Source: Spirobacillus cienkowskii (lineage in GTDB: Bacteria > Bdellovibrionota_B > Oligoflexia > Silvanigrellales > Silvanigrellaceae). Taken from it: 36,469 bases of DNA. The stretch's first letter is position 1. Each line of letters begins with the position of its first letter. Location of the stretch: the NCBI GenBank assembly GCA_003339605.1, contig QOVW01000005.1, positions 1 through 36,469 on the forward strand, in the 5' to 3' direction. The translations under genes and the position numbers were made by a program. This document shows positions 16,885-25,252 of the stretch, one piece after another. Below the pieces are notes generated by a model. It worked only from the letters and a program-made list of their open reading frames with translations, did not search any database and was not told the DNA's origin.

Positions 16885-17510
16885 GTCGAATTTATGCTGT
16901 TATTTTTTCATTCTTTTTTATTTTTGCATTGTGGTATCAAAAAAATTATTTGGAACACTATTCAGAAGTAGTTTTGCTACAAAGTGAACAGGAAAATTCT
17001 GTACTACCCATTAATTTTGCTAAAAAATTTTATTCAAAAAAATTTGTAAACGGAAAGTTAAAATATTCTTTTTCGGGTGAAAAAATTATTTATTATAATA
17101 ATAGTTCATTTGAAGCTGAAGGCAATCTTATTTACCAAGCCTACGATTCACAACAAAAAAATTTTACTGCCATTAATACCAATAAAGCTTATGGACAACT
17201 AAAAAGCTACATAAAAGATAATAATCAAAATTCTATGTCTTTTGGTACAAGTCAAGGTATTCAAATTGCAACTCTACCTGAAAAAGTTACTTTTAGCTTT
17301 AAAGAAAGCAAAGGGTTAACTTATAACGTAAAAATTGATGTCGATAATGAAATAGTTTCTTCTGAAAATGATTTTTATTATAAAGGAAATAATGGTATTA
17401 TAAAAAGTAAAGGTTTTTATTATTCAACAAATAATGAAAACTTAAAACTTAAATCAAATGTAAGCGGAGTGTTTTTAGGTAATAAAACTAATAAAATGTT
17501 AAAAAGGTAA
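16878..17510 (+). CDS. lptC: LptC-like LPS export protein
   Basis: Bitopic inner-membrane component of the LPS transport bridge, passing LPS from LptB2FG to LptA. The 210-residue product has one N-terminal membrane segment (about 5-22, YAVIFSFFFIFALWYQ) followed by a beta-rich periplasmic part with the alternating pattern of the LptC/LptA beta-jellyroll (for example GKLKYSFSGEKIIYYNNSSFEAEG). Sequence alone is divergent; the call leans on the order lptC-lptA-lptB and the fold-like pattern. It overlaps pabA by seven bases and is 4 bases from lptA. Confidence 0.8.
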   Translation: MLGRIYAVIFSFFFIFALWYQKNYLEHYSEVVLLQSEQENSVLPINFAKKFYSKKFVNGKLKYSFSGEKIIYYNNSSFEAEGNLIYQAYDSQQKNFTAINTNKAYGQLKSYIKDNNQNSMSFGTSQGIQIATLPEKVTFSFKESKGLTYNVKIDVDNEIVSSENDFYYKGNNGIIKSKGFYYSTNNENLKLKSNVSGVFLGNKTNKMLKR

Positions 17511-17514
17511 ATGG

Positions 17515-18237
17515 ATGAAGTTATTATTAAAAAAAATAATTTTAATAAAAATTATTTTTATTTTTATAATTCAAAATTCTTATGCAGATTTTGAAAACTC
17601 TTTTTCAGATAATATTGATATAAAAAAGGAAACTAAATCTGAAAAATCAAATCAATCAGAATTATCAATTAGAAAACAGATTGAAACTGAAAATAATAAA
17701 AAAAAGCTGAACCCTAAAAAAAATGATGAAAGTGTCTTTGACGATTTTTCAAAACACAACACAAATGCTCCAATATATTTTCAAGGAAGAATGGCAGAAT
17801 TCTCAAAAAAAAATGGAATATTAAATTTAATTGGGAATGTAACTTTAGTGCAAGACAATACAACACTTACAGCAGAAAAAGCTGAGCTCATTGGAAAACC
17901 TGACAGTAATTTTGCGACTGGAAGCACCTCAATTCAAAAAGCCATTGCTACTGGAAATGTGAAAGTTTTAAAAAAAGGTACTATAGCATCCCCTGATATA
18001 AATGCTTCTGCAAGCTTAATTGAATTTCTTATTCCTCAAAAAATTATGATTCTTAAAGGAAAAGCAAAATTTTTTAAAGCACAAGAAGTTATTAATGCTG
18101 AATATATTGAAATTAATTTAGATACAGGAAATATTCGGTTACAAGAAACTCATGGTGCAGTATCACCTAAAGATACAATGAATTTAAAAAAAAGTACTAA
18201 TTTTAAAGAAAAATCTAGCGACAAGGTTATAAAATGA
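17515..18237 (+). CDS. lptA: LptA-like periplasmic LPS transport protein
   Basis: Periplasmic bridge protein carrying LPS to the outer membrane. The 240-residue product has a signal peptide (MKLLLKKIILI start, cleavage near NSYA-DFENS), then a Lys/Asn-rich linker (about 30-75), then an OstA-type beta domain (about 85-205) with typical phrases: IYFQGRMAEFSKKNGILNLIG, GNVTLVQDNTTLTAEKAEL, ATGNVKVLKKGTIASPD. The N-terminal linker makes it longer than E. coli LptA (185 residues). Its stop overlaps the lptB start (ATGA). Confidence 0.87.
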   Translation: MKLLLKKIILIKIIFIFIIQNSYADFENSFSDNIDIKKETKSEKSNQSELSIRKQIETENNKKKLNPKKNDESVFDDFSKHNTNAPIYFQGRMAEFSKKNGILNLIGNVTLVQDNTTLTAEKAELIGKPDSNFATGSTSIQKAIATGNVKVLKKGTIASPDINASASLIEFLIPQKIMILKGKAKFFKAQEVINAEYIEINLDTGNIRLQETHGAVSPKDTMNLKKSTNFKEKSSDKVIK

Positions 18238-18965
18238 ATAATTATCAACTTAAAGTGTCAAATCTTGTAAGAAAATTTGGAGCAAGAACAGTTGTAGATG
18301 ACGTTTCATTTTATATTAATAATGGAGAAATTGTTGGTTTATTAGGGCCAAATGGAGCAGGAAAAACAACCAGTTTTTATATGACAGTTGGTTTACTTAA
18401 ACCAACTTCAGGTAAAGTTATTATTAATGAACAAGAAATTACTAATCTTCCTATACATAAAAGAGCAAAAATGGGTATTGGATATTTACCTCAAAACTCT
18501 AGTGTTTTTAGAAAGCTATCTGTTGAAGACAATTTATTAGCTATAATGGAAGTGACTGGCATAAAAAAACAAAATCGTTATAATCTTCTAGAAAAATTAA
18601 TTGATCGATTTGGTATTGGACATATTAGAAAAAGTCTTGGTATTAGTTTATCTGGAGGAGAGAGAAGACGTCTTGAAATAGCGAGAACATTAATTATTAA
18701 CCCTAGATTTTTGCTTTTAGATGAACCTTTTGCTGGTATCGATCCTGTTACGGTAAATGAAATTCAAGAGCTTGTTAAAAAACTCGTTAAAGAAGAGCAA
18801 ATTGGTGTGTTAATTACTGATCATAATGTACGCGAAACTCTTTCTTTGTGCAGTCGCGCTTATATTCTTGCTGGTGGTAAAATTATTGCCGCAGGTCAAC
18901 CGGATGAAGTCATTGCAGATGAGCGTGTTAAGCAAGTTTATTTAGGAGAAAATTTTTCATTTTAA
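18234..18965 (+). CDS. lptB: LPS export ABC transporter ATPase
   Basis: Cytoplasmic ATPase that powers LPS extraction with LptF and LptG. The 243-residue product shows Walker A GPNGAGKTT (about 39-47), Q-loop LPQNSSVFRKL, signature LSGGERRRLEIART, Walker B FLLLDEPFAGIDP and H-loop ITDHNV, all typical of LptB. The C-terminal ADERVKQVYLGENF is characteristic of the LptB/LivF-like group. lptF and lptG are not in this window. Confidence 0.96.
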   Translation: MNNYQLKVSNLVRKFGARTVVDDVSFYINNGEIVGLLGPNGAGKTTSFYMTVGLLKPTSGKVIINEQEITNLPIHKRAKMGIGYLPQNSSVFRKLSVEDNLLAIMEVTGIKKQNRYNLLEKLIDRFGIGHIRKSLGISLSGGERRRLEIARTLIINPRFLLLDEPFAGIDPVTVNEIQELVKKLVKEEQIGVLITDHNVRETLSLCSRAYILAGGKIIAAGQPDEVIADERVKQVYLGENFSF

Positions 18966-18981
18966 AACTGGAGTAATTGCT

Positions 18982-20355
18982 TTGATTAATTTTTCTTTTT
19001 TCATATTTCCATTTTTTCTTTATACTGGTATTGCAGTCCAAGCGATATTTTTTTATTTAACCTGCATTTTAATTCCTTCTGTATATTTTATTAAAAATAA
19101 CTTAAAAATTCCAAAATTTATGCTTCAAATATGCATTTATCTAATTGCATTACATCTTATTTTTCCAATTACAAATTTATTAAATCTTATTTTTCCAAAT
19201 TCAACAGTAACTTCATTTATTTATAATACAAATAACTTATTTCCTTCAATTTTAAAAAGCGAATTTCCTTCATCATTTTTTATTGGTAGTTTTTTTATAA
19301 TTATATTTTACTTTATAAGCCAATATAGAAAAAAAGATAAAAAAATCAACCCTACCAAAAAATACGAACCATTGAAGTACTTTATTTCAGGTCTATTTCC
19401 AGCATCAATAATTTTTTTATTATTGTTATTTTACGAATATAAAACAGGAATTTCTCTCAAAAGTGCTTCGCAAATTTTAGAATTTAAAAACCCATTTTTA
19501 CTAAATGCGAACACAAGAGTTTTTGGGTTTTACGGCAGTCCATTAACTGTGTCTGGAGTTGGAGCCGCATACTTTGCTTTTTCATGGTGTTTATTTTGGC
19601 TATGTTTTTCTAATAAAATTAATTATAAAAATATTACTATTTTTAAAAATAGGTTGGTTTCATTAATAGCTTTATTTTCAATATCTACTTCTTCGCTACT
19701 TTTTATTGTAATTTCACAAGGAAGAACTGCATTTTTATCAGCAATTATTATTTTATTTTTAATTCCAATAATTCTTTACATCAGAAAAAAACCTTTAATT
19801 TCAATATTTAGTGCTATTACTATTTTAATTTTAGGTTATTTTATTGGAAAAAATTCTAGTTTCACAAATAGAATGTCTTCAGCTACAGAATCAATAATTA
19901 CAAATAAAAGCCTTGAAAAAGGAAATAATAGAATTTACTTTTGGAAAGTTTATTCTCATATGATCACAGACAAACCTATTATTGGTCAAGGCGGATACTG
20001 GCTTGACCAAGGTTTACGTGAACAATATTATGATCATCTTGGATATGATGAATTGGAAGAAAAATTCACTGCTCATAATAACTATATCGAAGTTCTTGGT
20101 TGTGGCGGTATCATTGCAGCAATTTGGATTTTATTTTATTTAACAAAATTATTTAAAAATTTGAGAGCTATTATTGTAAGAAACATAAAAAATGCACCTT
20201 ATCTTAATTTTAGTTTATTTTTTATGTTTTTTGCTAATATTTTACATGCACTTACACAAAATGTATTTTTTGATTCTTCTGTAATTTATATTTATATATC
20301 TATAATTTACATAATTATGTGGCAAGCAGCTTTTAAAGAAAAGCTACTAAACTAA
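18982..20355 (+). CDS. O-antigen ligase/polymerase-like membrane protein
   Basis: A 457-residue polytopic membrane protein with about ten to twelve hydrophobic segments and the O-antigen ligase (Wzy_C) signature region: ISQGRTAFLSAIIILFLIP, then a periplasmic loop with NNRIYFWKVYSHMITDKP-IIGQGGYW and AHNNYIEVLGCGGIIAA. The loop His/Asn-rich motif is typical of WaaL-type enzymes that attach O-antigen to lipid A-core. WaaL, Wzy polymerase and related ligases cannot be separated here. The start is TTG at 18982 behind CTGGAG (18968-18973). Position directly after lptB fits an LPS role. It ends 4 bases into the convergent RlpA-like gene. Confidence 0.82.
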   Translation: MINFSFFIFPFFLYTGIAVQAIFFYLTCILIPSVYFIKNNLKIPKFMLQICIYLIALHLIFPITNLLNLIFPNSTVTSFIYNTNNLFPSILKSEFPSSFFIGSFFIIIFYFISQYRKKDKKINPTKKYEPLKYFISGLFPASIIFLLLLFYEYKTGISLKSASQILEFKNPFLLNANTRVFGFYGSPLTVSGVGAAYFAFSWCLFWLCFSNKINYKNITIFKNRLVSLIALFSISTSSLLFIVISQGRTAFLSAIIILFLIPIILYIRKKPLISIFSAITILILGYFIGKNSSFTNRMSSATESIITNKSLEKGNNRIYFWKVYSHMITDKPIIGQGGYWLDQGLREQYYDHLGYDELEEKFTAHNNYIEVLGCGGIIAAIWILFYLTKLFKNLRAIIVRNIKNAPYLNFSLFFMFFANILHALTQNVFFDSSVIYIYISIIYIIMWQAAFKEKLLN

Positions 20356-20765
20356 TTGCTTGCTAGATACACTTCTACCTTAGCAATTCCCATTCTACTT
20401 ATACCTAGCTTTCTAGCAGCAGCTGCACTTAAATCAATAACTCTTCCTTTTACATACGGGCCTCTATCAGTAATTCTTACAAAAACAGATCGTCCAGTTA
20501 TTGTATTTTTAACCATAACTGTAGAATTAAATGGTAAAGTTTTACTTGCAGCAGTTAATAGCTCAGGATTAAATTTCTCACCATTAGCAGTTGTTCTGCC
20601 AGCCCATTTATGATCATAAAATGAAGCGTAACCTTTTTCATAAAAAGTAAAATATTTAAATTCTTTTTCAATTTTATATTTTAATGAAGATTCTTTAGTT
20701 GTCGTACAGCTCATAAAAAAAATTGCCAAAATTAAACTATACAAAGTTTGAGCTATAATATTCAT
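20352..20765 (-). CDS. RlpA-like septal ring lipoprotein, short form
   Basis: A 137-residue lipoprotein: signal peptide with lipobox FMSC (Cys about 20) and then the double-psi beta-barrel of the RlpA family: GYASFYDHKWAGRTTANGEKF, LTAASKTLPFNSTVMV, RITDRGPYVKGRVIDLSAAAARKLG. Active RlpA proteins normally read TAAHxTLP; here the His is Ser, while the conserved Asp of the TDRGPY motif is kept. There is no SPOR domain for septal targeting. Lytic transglycosylase activity is therefore doubtful; a structural peptidoglycan-binding role is possible. It overlaps the convergent O-antigen ligase-like gene by 4 bases. Confidence 0.88.
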   Translation of the reverse strand: MNIIAQTLYSLILAIFFMSCTTTKESSLKYKIEKEFKYFTFYEKGYASFYDHKWAGRTTANGEKFNPELLTAASKTLPFNSTVMVKNTITGRSVFVRITDRGPYVKGRVIDLSAAAARKLGISRMGIAKVEVYLASN

Positions 20766-20970
20766 TTATTAACCTTTTCTAATAAAATAAAAAACTCCAA
20801 GAGCAAAATAAACGTTCCAAATTCAACAGACAAAATCTATCAAATTAATTTACAAATATAAAGATATCATATTAAAACAAATTATAATTTGTTTTATCAA
20901 TATACATAGATACTTTTATAATTTTAAAAAACGCAGCAAAATTAATCAATGGCTTTTATTTATAATAACT

Positions 20971-21702
20971 TTAAACATCTGATTGAATAGCTCTAAATAT
21001 AGTAAAAATATCCCAGAAATCAGCAGTTACATTTTCTTCAACTTTTTCCTTAATTGTTTTTAAAGTGTTTCCTGTTGTTAAAACATCATCTAATAACAAA
21101 ATTCTTTTAGCATTTTGTTTATTCGTATTAAAACTTGAATCAGTAAAAATTTTAACGTATTTTTTATCATTATATTTATTTACGGTTAATATTCTTGTTT
21201 TTGAAGGCACATAAGCTTGTCTATAAAATGAAAAATTAAATACAGGACTCAATATTTGCGGCATATAGCTAAAATTATTTGATTTTAAAATAGTATTAAT
21301 TATATTTTCCAAAAAAATTATGGGATGCCATTGAGAATTTAATATTCTTTCTTTTCTAAGAGGAGGAAGTACAATATAATTATACTCAAATTTTTCCATA
21401 ATAATTTTTAGTTTTTCTAAAACCATTTTGTAAAAAAAATGATTAAATACGTATTGAGCGTTTAGATCGTTTTGATCTTTTGCTTGAACCAAAAGCTCTG
21501 GTAAACCGTGCGCGTAAATAAATACGTTAATAACGTTTGAAAACTGCTTCAAATTATCGCAGCCATAGCATTTATGGTTTGCACATCGACCACAATAAGT
21601 CCAAGACAGTTTTGTTAACTTATCAAAGCAGTAGTTACAAATTGAAGTATCAGATGAATTAATTTTATTATGACAAATATAGCATATTGTTTTAAACTTC
21701 AT
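20971..21702 (-). CDS. comF: ComF-family phosphoribosyltransferase-like protein
   Basis: ComF proteins take part in DNA uptake for natural transformation, probably on the cytoplasmic side; their exact reaction is unsettled. The 243-residue product has Cys pairs near the N-terminus typical of the family (CYICHN, CNYC, CGRC, CYGC), and the PRPP-binding motif RILLLDDVLTTGNTLKT at about 195-211. The middle is very AT-rich and divergent. It is last in the minus-strand run obgE-rsfS-rlmH-comF, 11 bases after rlmH. Confidence 0.86.
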   Translation of the reverse strand: MKFKTICYICHNKINSSDTSICNYCFDKLTKLSWTYCGRCANHKCYGCDNLKQFSNVINVFIYAHGLPELLVQAKDQNDLNAQYVFNHFFYKMVLEKLKIIMEKFEYNYIVLPPLRKERILNSQWHPIIFLENIINTILKSNNFSYMPQILSPVFNFSFYRQAYVPSKTRILTVNKYNDKKYVKIFTDSSFNTNKQNAKRILLLDDVLTTGNTLKTIKEKVEENVTADFWDIFTIFRAIQSDV

Positions 21703-21713
21703 AAATTAAAACA

Positions 21714-22223
21714 TTATTTGCTTGATCTTACTGAAATAGCCTTAGAAAAAGCCGATAGATCAGCATGATGATAAGGATGACTTGCAATAATACATCGTGC
21801 TCTATAAATTTGTTCCACAAGCACAGCCAAAGCCATTTCATGCGGAAGCGTCATACTTGACAAAGAAATACTACGAAATCTTCCTAATTTAACAATTTCT
21901 TGAGGCAGTCCATAAGCCCCTCCTACACAAAACACGATTGCTTTTTCTCCATGTAGCTCATAATAACTCAACTCCTTAGCAAAACCATCACTAGATAATT
22001 GCTTGCCATTTTCATCTAAAGCAATACAAAGCGGATTTTCTACAGACAATTTTTTTAATTCTTTACAATAAAACTGTGTGTGCTGCTCAGAGCTTAAAGC
22101 ATGAGATGGATAGATATGCTGTAAGGAAATATAGTGAGAAGATCTATTTACAAAATCTTGAATACAGTTAAATAAAACAGAATTTCGAGAAATCTTCCAA
22201 GGTGTTAAAATAATATAACGCAT
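21714..22223 (-). CDS. rlmH: 23S rRNA (pseudouridine-1915 N3)-methyltransferase
   Basis: SPOUT-fold enzyme that methylates pseudouridine 1915 of helix 69 in 23S rRNA. The 169-residue product shows the SAM-binding knot residues FCVGGAYGLP and then the family ending ISLSSMTLPHEMALAVLVEQIYRA with HPYHH. Length is close to the E. coli protein (155). It sits 8 bases downstream of rsfS, the common rsfS-rlmH order. Confidence 0.94.
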   Translation of the reverse strand: MRYIILTPWKISRNSVLFNCIQDFVNRSSHYISLQHIYPSHALSSEQHTQFYCKELKKLSVENPLCIALDENGKQLSSDGFAKELSYYELHGEKAIVFCVGGAYGLPQEIVKLGRFRSISLSSMTLPHEMALAVLVEQIYRARCIIASHPYHHADLSAFSKAISVRSSK

Positions 22224-22231
22224 AATAAATC

Positions 22232-22705
22232 TTAAATTCTGATATCTTCACTGCAGTCAATTTCTCTTGCATTTAAATCATTAGATATCTTGTTCACTTC
22301 GTTTAAAAGCAATTGACACTTCTCTTCATCAATATCAATAAAACGTGCTTTACTCCATAACTGTTCTAGTTGATACAAATCACGTGTTGGTTCTTGAAAA
22401 ATATGAACAAATAAAAAGCCGTAGTCAATTAATACCCACGAACTTGACTCTAACCCATCTACAGATATAGGAGATAGCCCTAAGCATTGCTTAAATGTTT
22501 GTCGAATATGCTCTGCGATAGCATAAACTTGGCGCTGATTAGAAGCACTGACAATTGCAAATAACTCGGTAAAAGCTCCCAGATTTTTTAAATCCATCAT
22601 CACTGGCCGTACTGCTTTTTTATCCATTGCCACCGCAATAGAAAGCATTGCCAATTCTTCTTGAGACAGTTCTTTATCACCAATTTTTAAAAATGTATTA
22701 CTCAC
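22232..22705 (-). CDS. rsfS: Ribosomal silencing factor
   Basis: Binds L14 and blocks subunit joining when nutrients are scarce. The 157-residue product has the RsfS core: a conserved DLKNLGAFTELFAIVSASNQRQVYAIAEHI helix-strand region and DGLESSSWVLIDYGFLFVHIF, followed by an unusual C-terminal extension after about residue 115. The start is GTG at 22705, overlapping the obgE stop (GTGA), so it is translationally coupled to obgE. Confidence 0.93.
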   Translation of the reverse strand: MSNTFLKIGDKELSQEELAMLSIAVAMDKKAVRPVMMDLKNLGAFTELFAIVSASNQRQVYAIAEHIRQTFKQCLGLSPISVDGLESSSWVLIDYGFLFVHIFQEPTRDLYQLEQLWSKARFIDIDEEKCQLLLNEVNKISNDLNAREIDCSEDIRI

Positions 22706-23754
22706 TGAATATTTTCTCCATCTTGTTTTAATTCATTCAAGACCTCAACAAGCTTATCAAGCAAATCAGAAATTCCGACTCGAAAAGCAGAACTAATTTC
22801 AAAGAATTTTATTTTCTTTCGCTTTAAATATTGACGAAATTCGTTCAAGGCATCTTGATTACCAGAAATTTCAATATTTTCCTCTGAAGCAAGCGCATCA
22901 ACCTTTGAAATAACTGTGAGTCTAGGCCTGCTAAGTAGCGCTTTGTCGTATAGCGAAAGTTCTTCCAAAATACCATTAAAATCGTTAATCATTGCCTCTG
23001 ATGAATCTTGGCTACCATCAACAAGATGAATTAGAACACCTGTTCTTTCAATATGCCTTAAAAAATCATGCCCTAGACCTTTTCCTTGACTTGCTCCAGG
23101 AATTAGACCAGGAACATCGGCAACAACAAAAGGAGGCGCATCTTTATGACTGACAACTCCTAATGTTGGTACCAAAGTGGTAAAAGGATAATCTGCAACT
23201 TTAGGCCTAGCAGCAGAAATAACTGTAATCAAAGTACTTTTTCCTGCATTAGGACTTCCAATAATTCCTACATCGGCAATCATTTTTAATTCCAAACGAA
23301 TTCTACGTCCTTCTCCTATACCTGGAGGTATAGTTTTTGTTGGAGCTTGATTTCTTGAAGTCGCAAAAAGTGTATTGCCAATTCCACCTTTTCCGCCTTT
23401 TGCAACCAAAATACGCTGCCCTTCTAGCAAAACTTCTCCAATAAATTCACTTGACTCACAATCAAAGGCTATGGTTCCGCAAGGAACCTTTAGTACGAGG
23501 TCTTCACCACATCGTCCTTGTCGATTGTTTGTCCCCCCTTTACCACCAGAATCTGATTCGTAAAAACGCTGATAACGAAAATCGAGAAGAGTTGATAATC
23601 CATTTGTTGCCTCTAGATAAATGTCTCCTCCATTTCCTCCATTTCCACCGTCTGGGCCTCCTGCTGGCACGTATTTTTCTCGCCTAAAGTGAGACATACC
23701 GAGGCCACCATCACCTGCTTTTATTTTAATTTCAGCTGTATCAATAAATTTCAT
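22702..23754 (-). CDS. obgE: GTPase Obg (ribosome assembly)
   Basis: GTPase acting in 50S subunit maturation and stress control. The N-terminal Obg fold is rich in glycine (GAGDGGLG..., AGGPDGGNGGNGG) and the G domain has G1 GSPNAGKST, G2/G3 with DVPGLIPGAS, G4 SKVD and an SAF-type G5 (SSAF). I chose the ATG at 23754 (350 residues) because Obg proteins normally begin MKFIDTA, and GGTGG lies 8 bases upstream; an in-frame GTG at 23766 would add four residues. It is the first gene of obgE-rsfS-rlmH-comF, separated from rpmA by a terminator. Confidence 0.96.
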   Translation of the reverse strand: MKFIDTAEIKIKAGDGGLGMSHFRREKYVPAGGPDGGNGGNGGDIYLEATNGLSTLLDFRYQRFYESDSGGKGGTNNRQGRCGEDLVLKVPCGTIAFDCESSEFIGEVLLEGQRILVAKGGKGGIGNTLFATSRNQAPTKTIPPGIGEGRRIRLELKMIADVGIIGSPNAGKSTLITVISAARPKVADYPFTTLVPTLGVVSHKDAPPFVVADVPGLIPGASQGKGLGHDFLRHIERTGVLIHLVDGSQDSSEAMINDFNGILEELSLYDKALLSRPRLTVISKVDALASEENIEISGNQDALNEFRQYLKRKKIKFFEISSAFRVGISDLLDKLVEVLNELKQDGENIQ

Positions 23755-23869
23755 ATAAACTGCCACCGTCTAAAGTATAAAAAAGTTGTGATTTAAGAAA
23801 AAAGATCAGAAATCACCCTTGTTTATGTAAAAAAACTCTGTAATAACGCGAACTTACTTACATCAAAAA

Positions 23870-23925
23870 GGGTAAAAAATAAAAACCAAGATGCGCACAC
23901 AAACTATATACGCACCTTGGCTTTT
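23870..23925 (-). terminator. Rho-independent terminator after rpmA
   Basis: On the minus strand CCAAGGTGCG (23911-23920) pairs with CGCATCTTGG (23886-23895) with one G-U pair, extended by A/T pairs on both sides, and is followed by TTTTTATTTTTT. It lies 45 bases after the rpmA stop and before obgE, so rplU-rpmA and obgE onward are probably separate transcription units. Confidence 0.85.
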
Positions 23926-23964
23926 AGCAAAAAAATTAAAAGATAATTTTAAGAATTATACCTT

Positions 23965-24231
23965 TTATGCCTTTGCGTCTAATGGATAAACGCTTACACA
24001 TTGACGATCACGAGTGATGTGTTCAAACTTTACTTCACCATCAATTTTAGCAAATAATGTAAAGTCTTTTCCCATACCTACGTTGGATCCAGGATGAATT
24101 TTAGTGCCCACCTGGCGTACAATAATATTTCCAGCTCTAACAGACTCTCCGCCATAAGCTTTTACGCCACGATATTTTGGATTGCTATCACGTCCGTTTT
24201 TGGTCGAACCACCGGCTTTTTTACTTGCCAT
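23965..24231 (-). CDS. rpmA: 50S ribosomal protein L27
   Basis: Large-subunit protein near the peptidyl transferase centre. The 88-residue product starts [17 protein letters not shown] and includes [21 protein letters not shown] and [13 protein letters not shown], all hallmarks of L27. It has no cleaved N-terminal extension like that of Firmicutes. AAGGGAT precedes the ATG. It follows rplU by 99 bases. Confidence 0.98.
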   Translation of the reverse strand: MASKKAGGSTKNGRDSNPKYRGVKAYGGESVRAGNIIVRQVGTKIHPGSNVGMGKDFTLFAKIDGEVKFEHITRDRQCVSVYPLDAKA

Positions 24232-24330
24232 TGCTACAAATCCCTTAGTTTAAGCCCTTCAAAAAATTTGAAGAGATATAAGTTATAAAAAAATTACCAA
24301 ATAGGCGATCAACACTCAAGAAAGAAATTA

Positions 24331-24654
24331 CTAACCTTCAATGCTTGTAATCGACAAAGTTGTAAAATCTTGGCGATGACCATGCATTTTCTTTGATTTA
24401 TTTTTACGTAAGTATTTAAAAACCAAGACCTTATCTTCACGACCATGGCTAACAACCTGAGCAGTCACTTTTGCTCCATTTACTTGAGGTTCGCCAATAT
24501 GTAAGTGACCATTTTTTTGTAATACTAAAACCTCAGAAAAAGGCAGAGAATCACCAACTTCAGCATGAATGAAATTTGCCTTAATTTGTTCGCCTTCAGT
24601 AACTTTATACTGACGACCAAAAATCTTAACTACTGCATAGTTTTTATTACTCAC
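24331..24654 (-). CDS. rplU: 50S ribosomal protein L21
   Basis: Large-subunit protein binding 23S rRNA. The 107-residue product begins with a GTG codon (MSNKNYAVVKIFGRQYKV) behind AAGGAAG and shows the typical ending KVLVFKYLRKNKSKKMHGHRQDFTTLSI. The rplU-rpmA order is conserved in bacteria. It has a leader of about 100 bases with a small hairpin (24679-24701). Confidence 0.98.
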   Translation of the reverse strand: MSNKNYAVVKIFGRQYKVTEGEQIKANFIHAEVGDSLPFSEVLVLQKNGHLHIGEPQVNGAKVTAQVVSHGREDKVLVFKYLRKNKSKKMHGHRQDFTTLSITSIEG

Positions 24655-24678
24655 AACTATCTTCCTTATACGCTTTTT

Positions 24679-24701
24679 ATGTCACATTTTTACAGCGACA
24701 T
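24679..24701 (-). promoter_or_regulatory. Hairpin in the rplU leader
   Basis: In the mRNA, AUGUCGC pairs with GUGACAU with one G-U pair around a 9-base loop, between the promoter and the ribosome-binding site of rplU. It may be a ribosomal-protein autoregulatory element, but pairing is the only evidence. Confidence 0.35.
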
Positions 24702-24761
24702 ATAGTTTGTAGGTAAGCGCTACCACGCCATAAACACGGCTCAACACGAGTCGGAAGCTAG

Positions 24762-24790
24762 CTCATAGTGCAATTTTTTAATAAGGTCAA
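24762..24790 (-). promoter_or_regulatory. Sigma-70 promoter of rplU-rpmA
   Basis: On the minus strand TTGACC (24785-24790), a 17-base spacer and TATGAG (24762-24767). Start of transcription would be near 24755, giving a 5' leader of about 100 bases before the rplU GTG. Confidence 0.6.
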
Positions 24791-24859
24791 GTTATTTATT
24801 TTTTTTAAGATTGGAGCTTGCATTTTTTTAAAGTGTCAGGTAGGCAATGGAATCTAAGT

Positions 24860-24950
24860 GGAGAGGTGTCCGAGTGGCTGAAGGAGCACGATTGGAAATC
24901 GTGTTTGCGCTAAAACCGTAACGAGGGTTCGAATCCCTCTCTCTCCGCCA
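24860..24950 (+). tRNA. tRNA-Ser (anticodon GGA)
   Basis: A 91-nt class II tRNA with GGAGAGG pairing to the 3' acceptor strand, the long variable arm of serine tRNAs, the T-loop GGTTCGAATCC, encoded CCA and anticodon GGA in the loop TTGGAAA. It decodes UCC and UCU. The SRP RNA starts 24 bases downstream, so both may come from one transcript. Confidence 0.97.
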
Positions 24951-24973
24951 CATTTTGCTTAGCAAACTGTAAG

Positions 24974-25093
24974 CAACCATGAGAGGTGGTTGTATGCCCT
25001 TAGTGCTTTTTTAATGAACCCGCCAGAGTCGGAAGGCAGCAACGGTGTTTAATAAGGTAGGTAAGACCAGCATGCACCCACCCCTCATGGTTG
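24974..25093 (+). ncRNA. ffs: Signal recognition particle RNA (4.5S, small type)
   Basis: The ends form a 10-bp closing stem (CAACCATGAG with CTCATGGTTG). Near the middle lies the domain IV signature: a GGAA tetraloop capped on a three-base stem (GTC-GGAA-GGC), next to AGCA on the 3' side and a CAG on the 5' side, as needed for Ffh binding. It is followed by TTTTCGTTTTT, serving as terminator. The arrangement tRNA-Ser, SRP RNA, dnaX is also seen in Bacillus. Exact ends are estimated from the pairing. Confidence 0.9.
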
Positions 25094-25252
25094 TTTTCGT
25101 TTTTCCAAATATCTACTTTCTTGATTTTTAAAATTTGAAAACACATACTAAGGCAAGTGGGAAGTGACACCCTTTCTATAATAGTAAGAAAAATATTAAA
25201 AAACTCAATTATAACAATTGTCACATTGTTTCTAATTCTTTGGTACTTAAGT

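Noticed and set aside
23774-23802. An obgE promoter with -10 TATACT on the minus strand
   Set aside because: The -35 at normal spacing is TTTTTC, and the predicted start would fall inside the ribosome-binding site.
24819-24847. A tRNA-Ser promoter with TTGCAT and TAGGCA
   Set aside because: The -10 box matches only three positions and the -35 is imperfect, so support is too weak.
25157-25252. An N-terminal extension of dnaX with a membrane-like segment
   Set aside because: DnaX proteins begin next to VVLARRTRPQSF, the extra 32 residues have no family counterpart, and the region lies just after the SRP RNA terminator.
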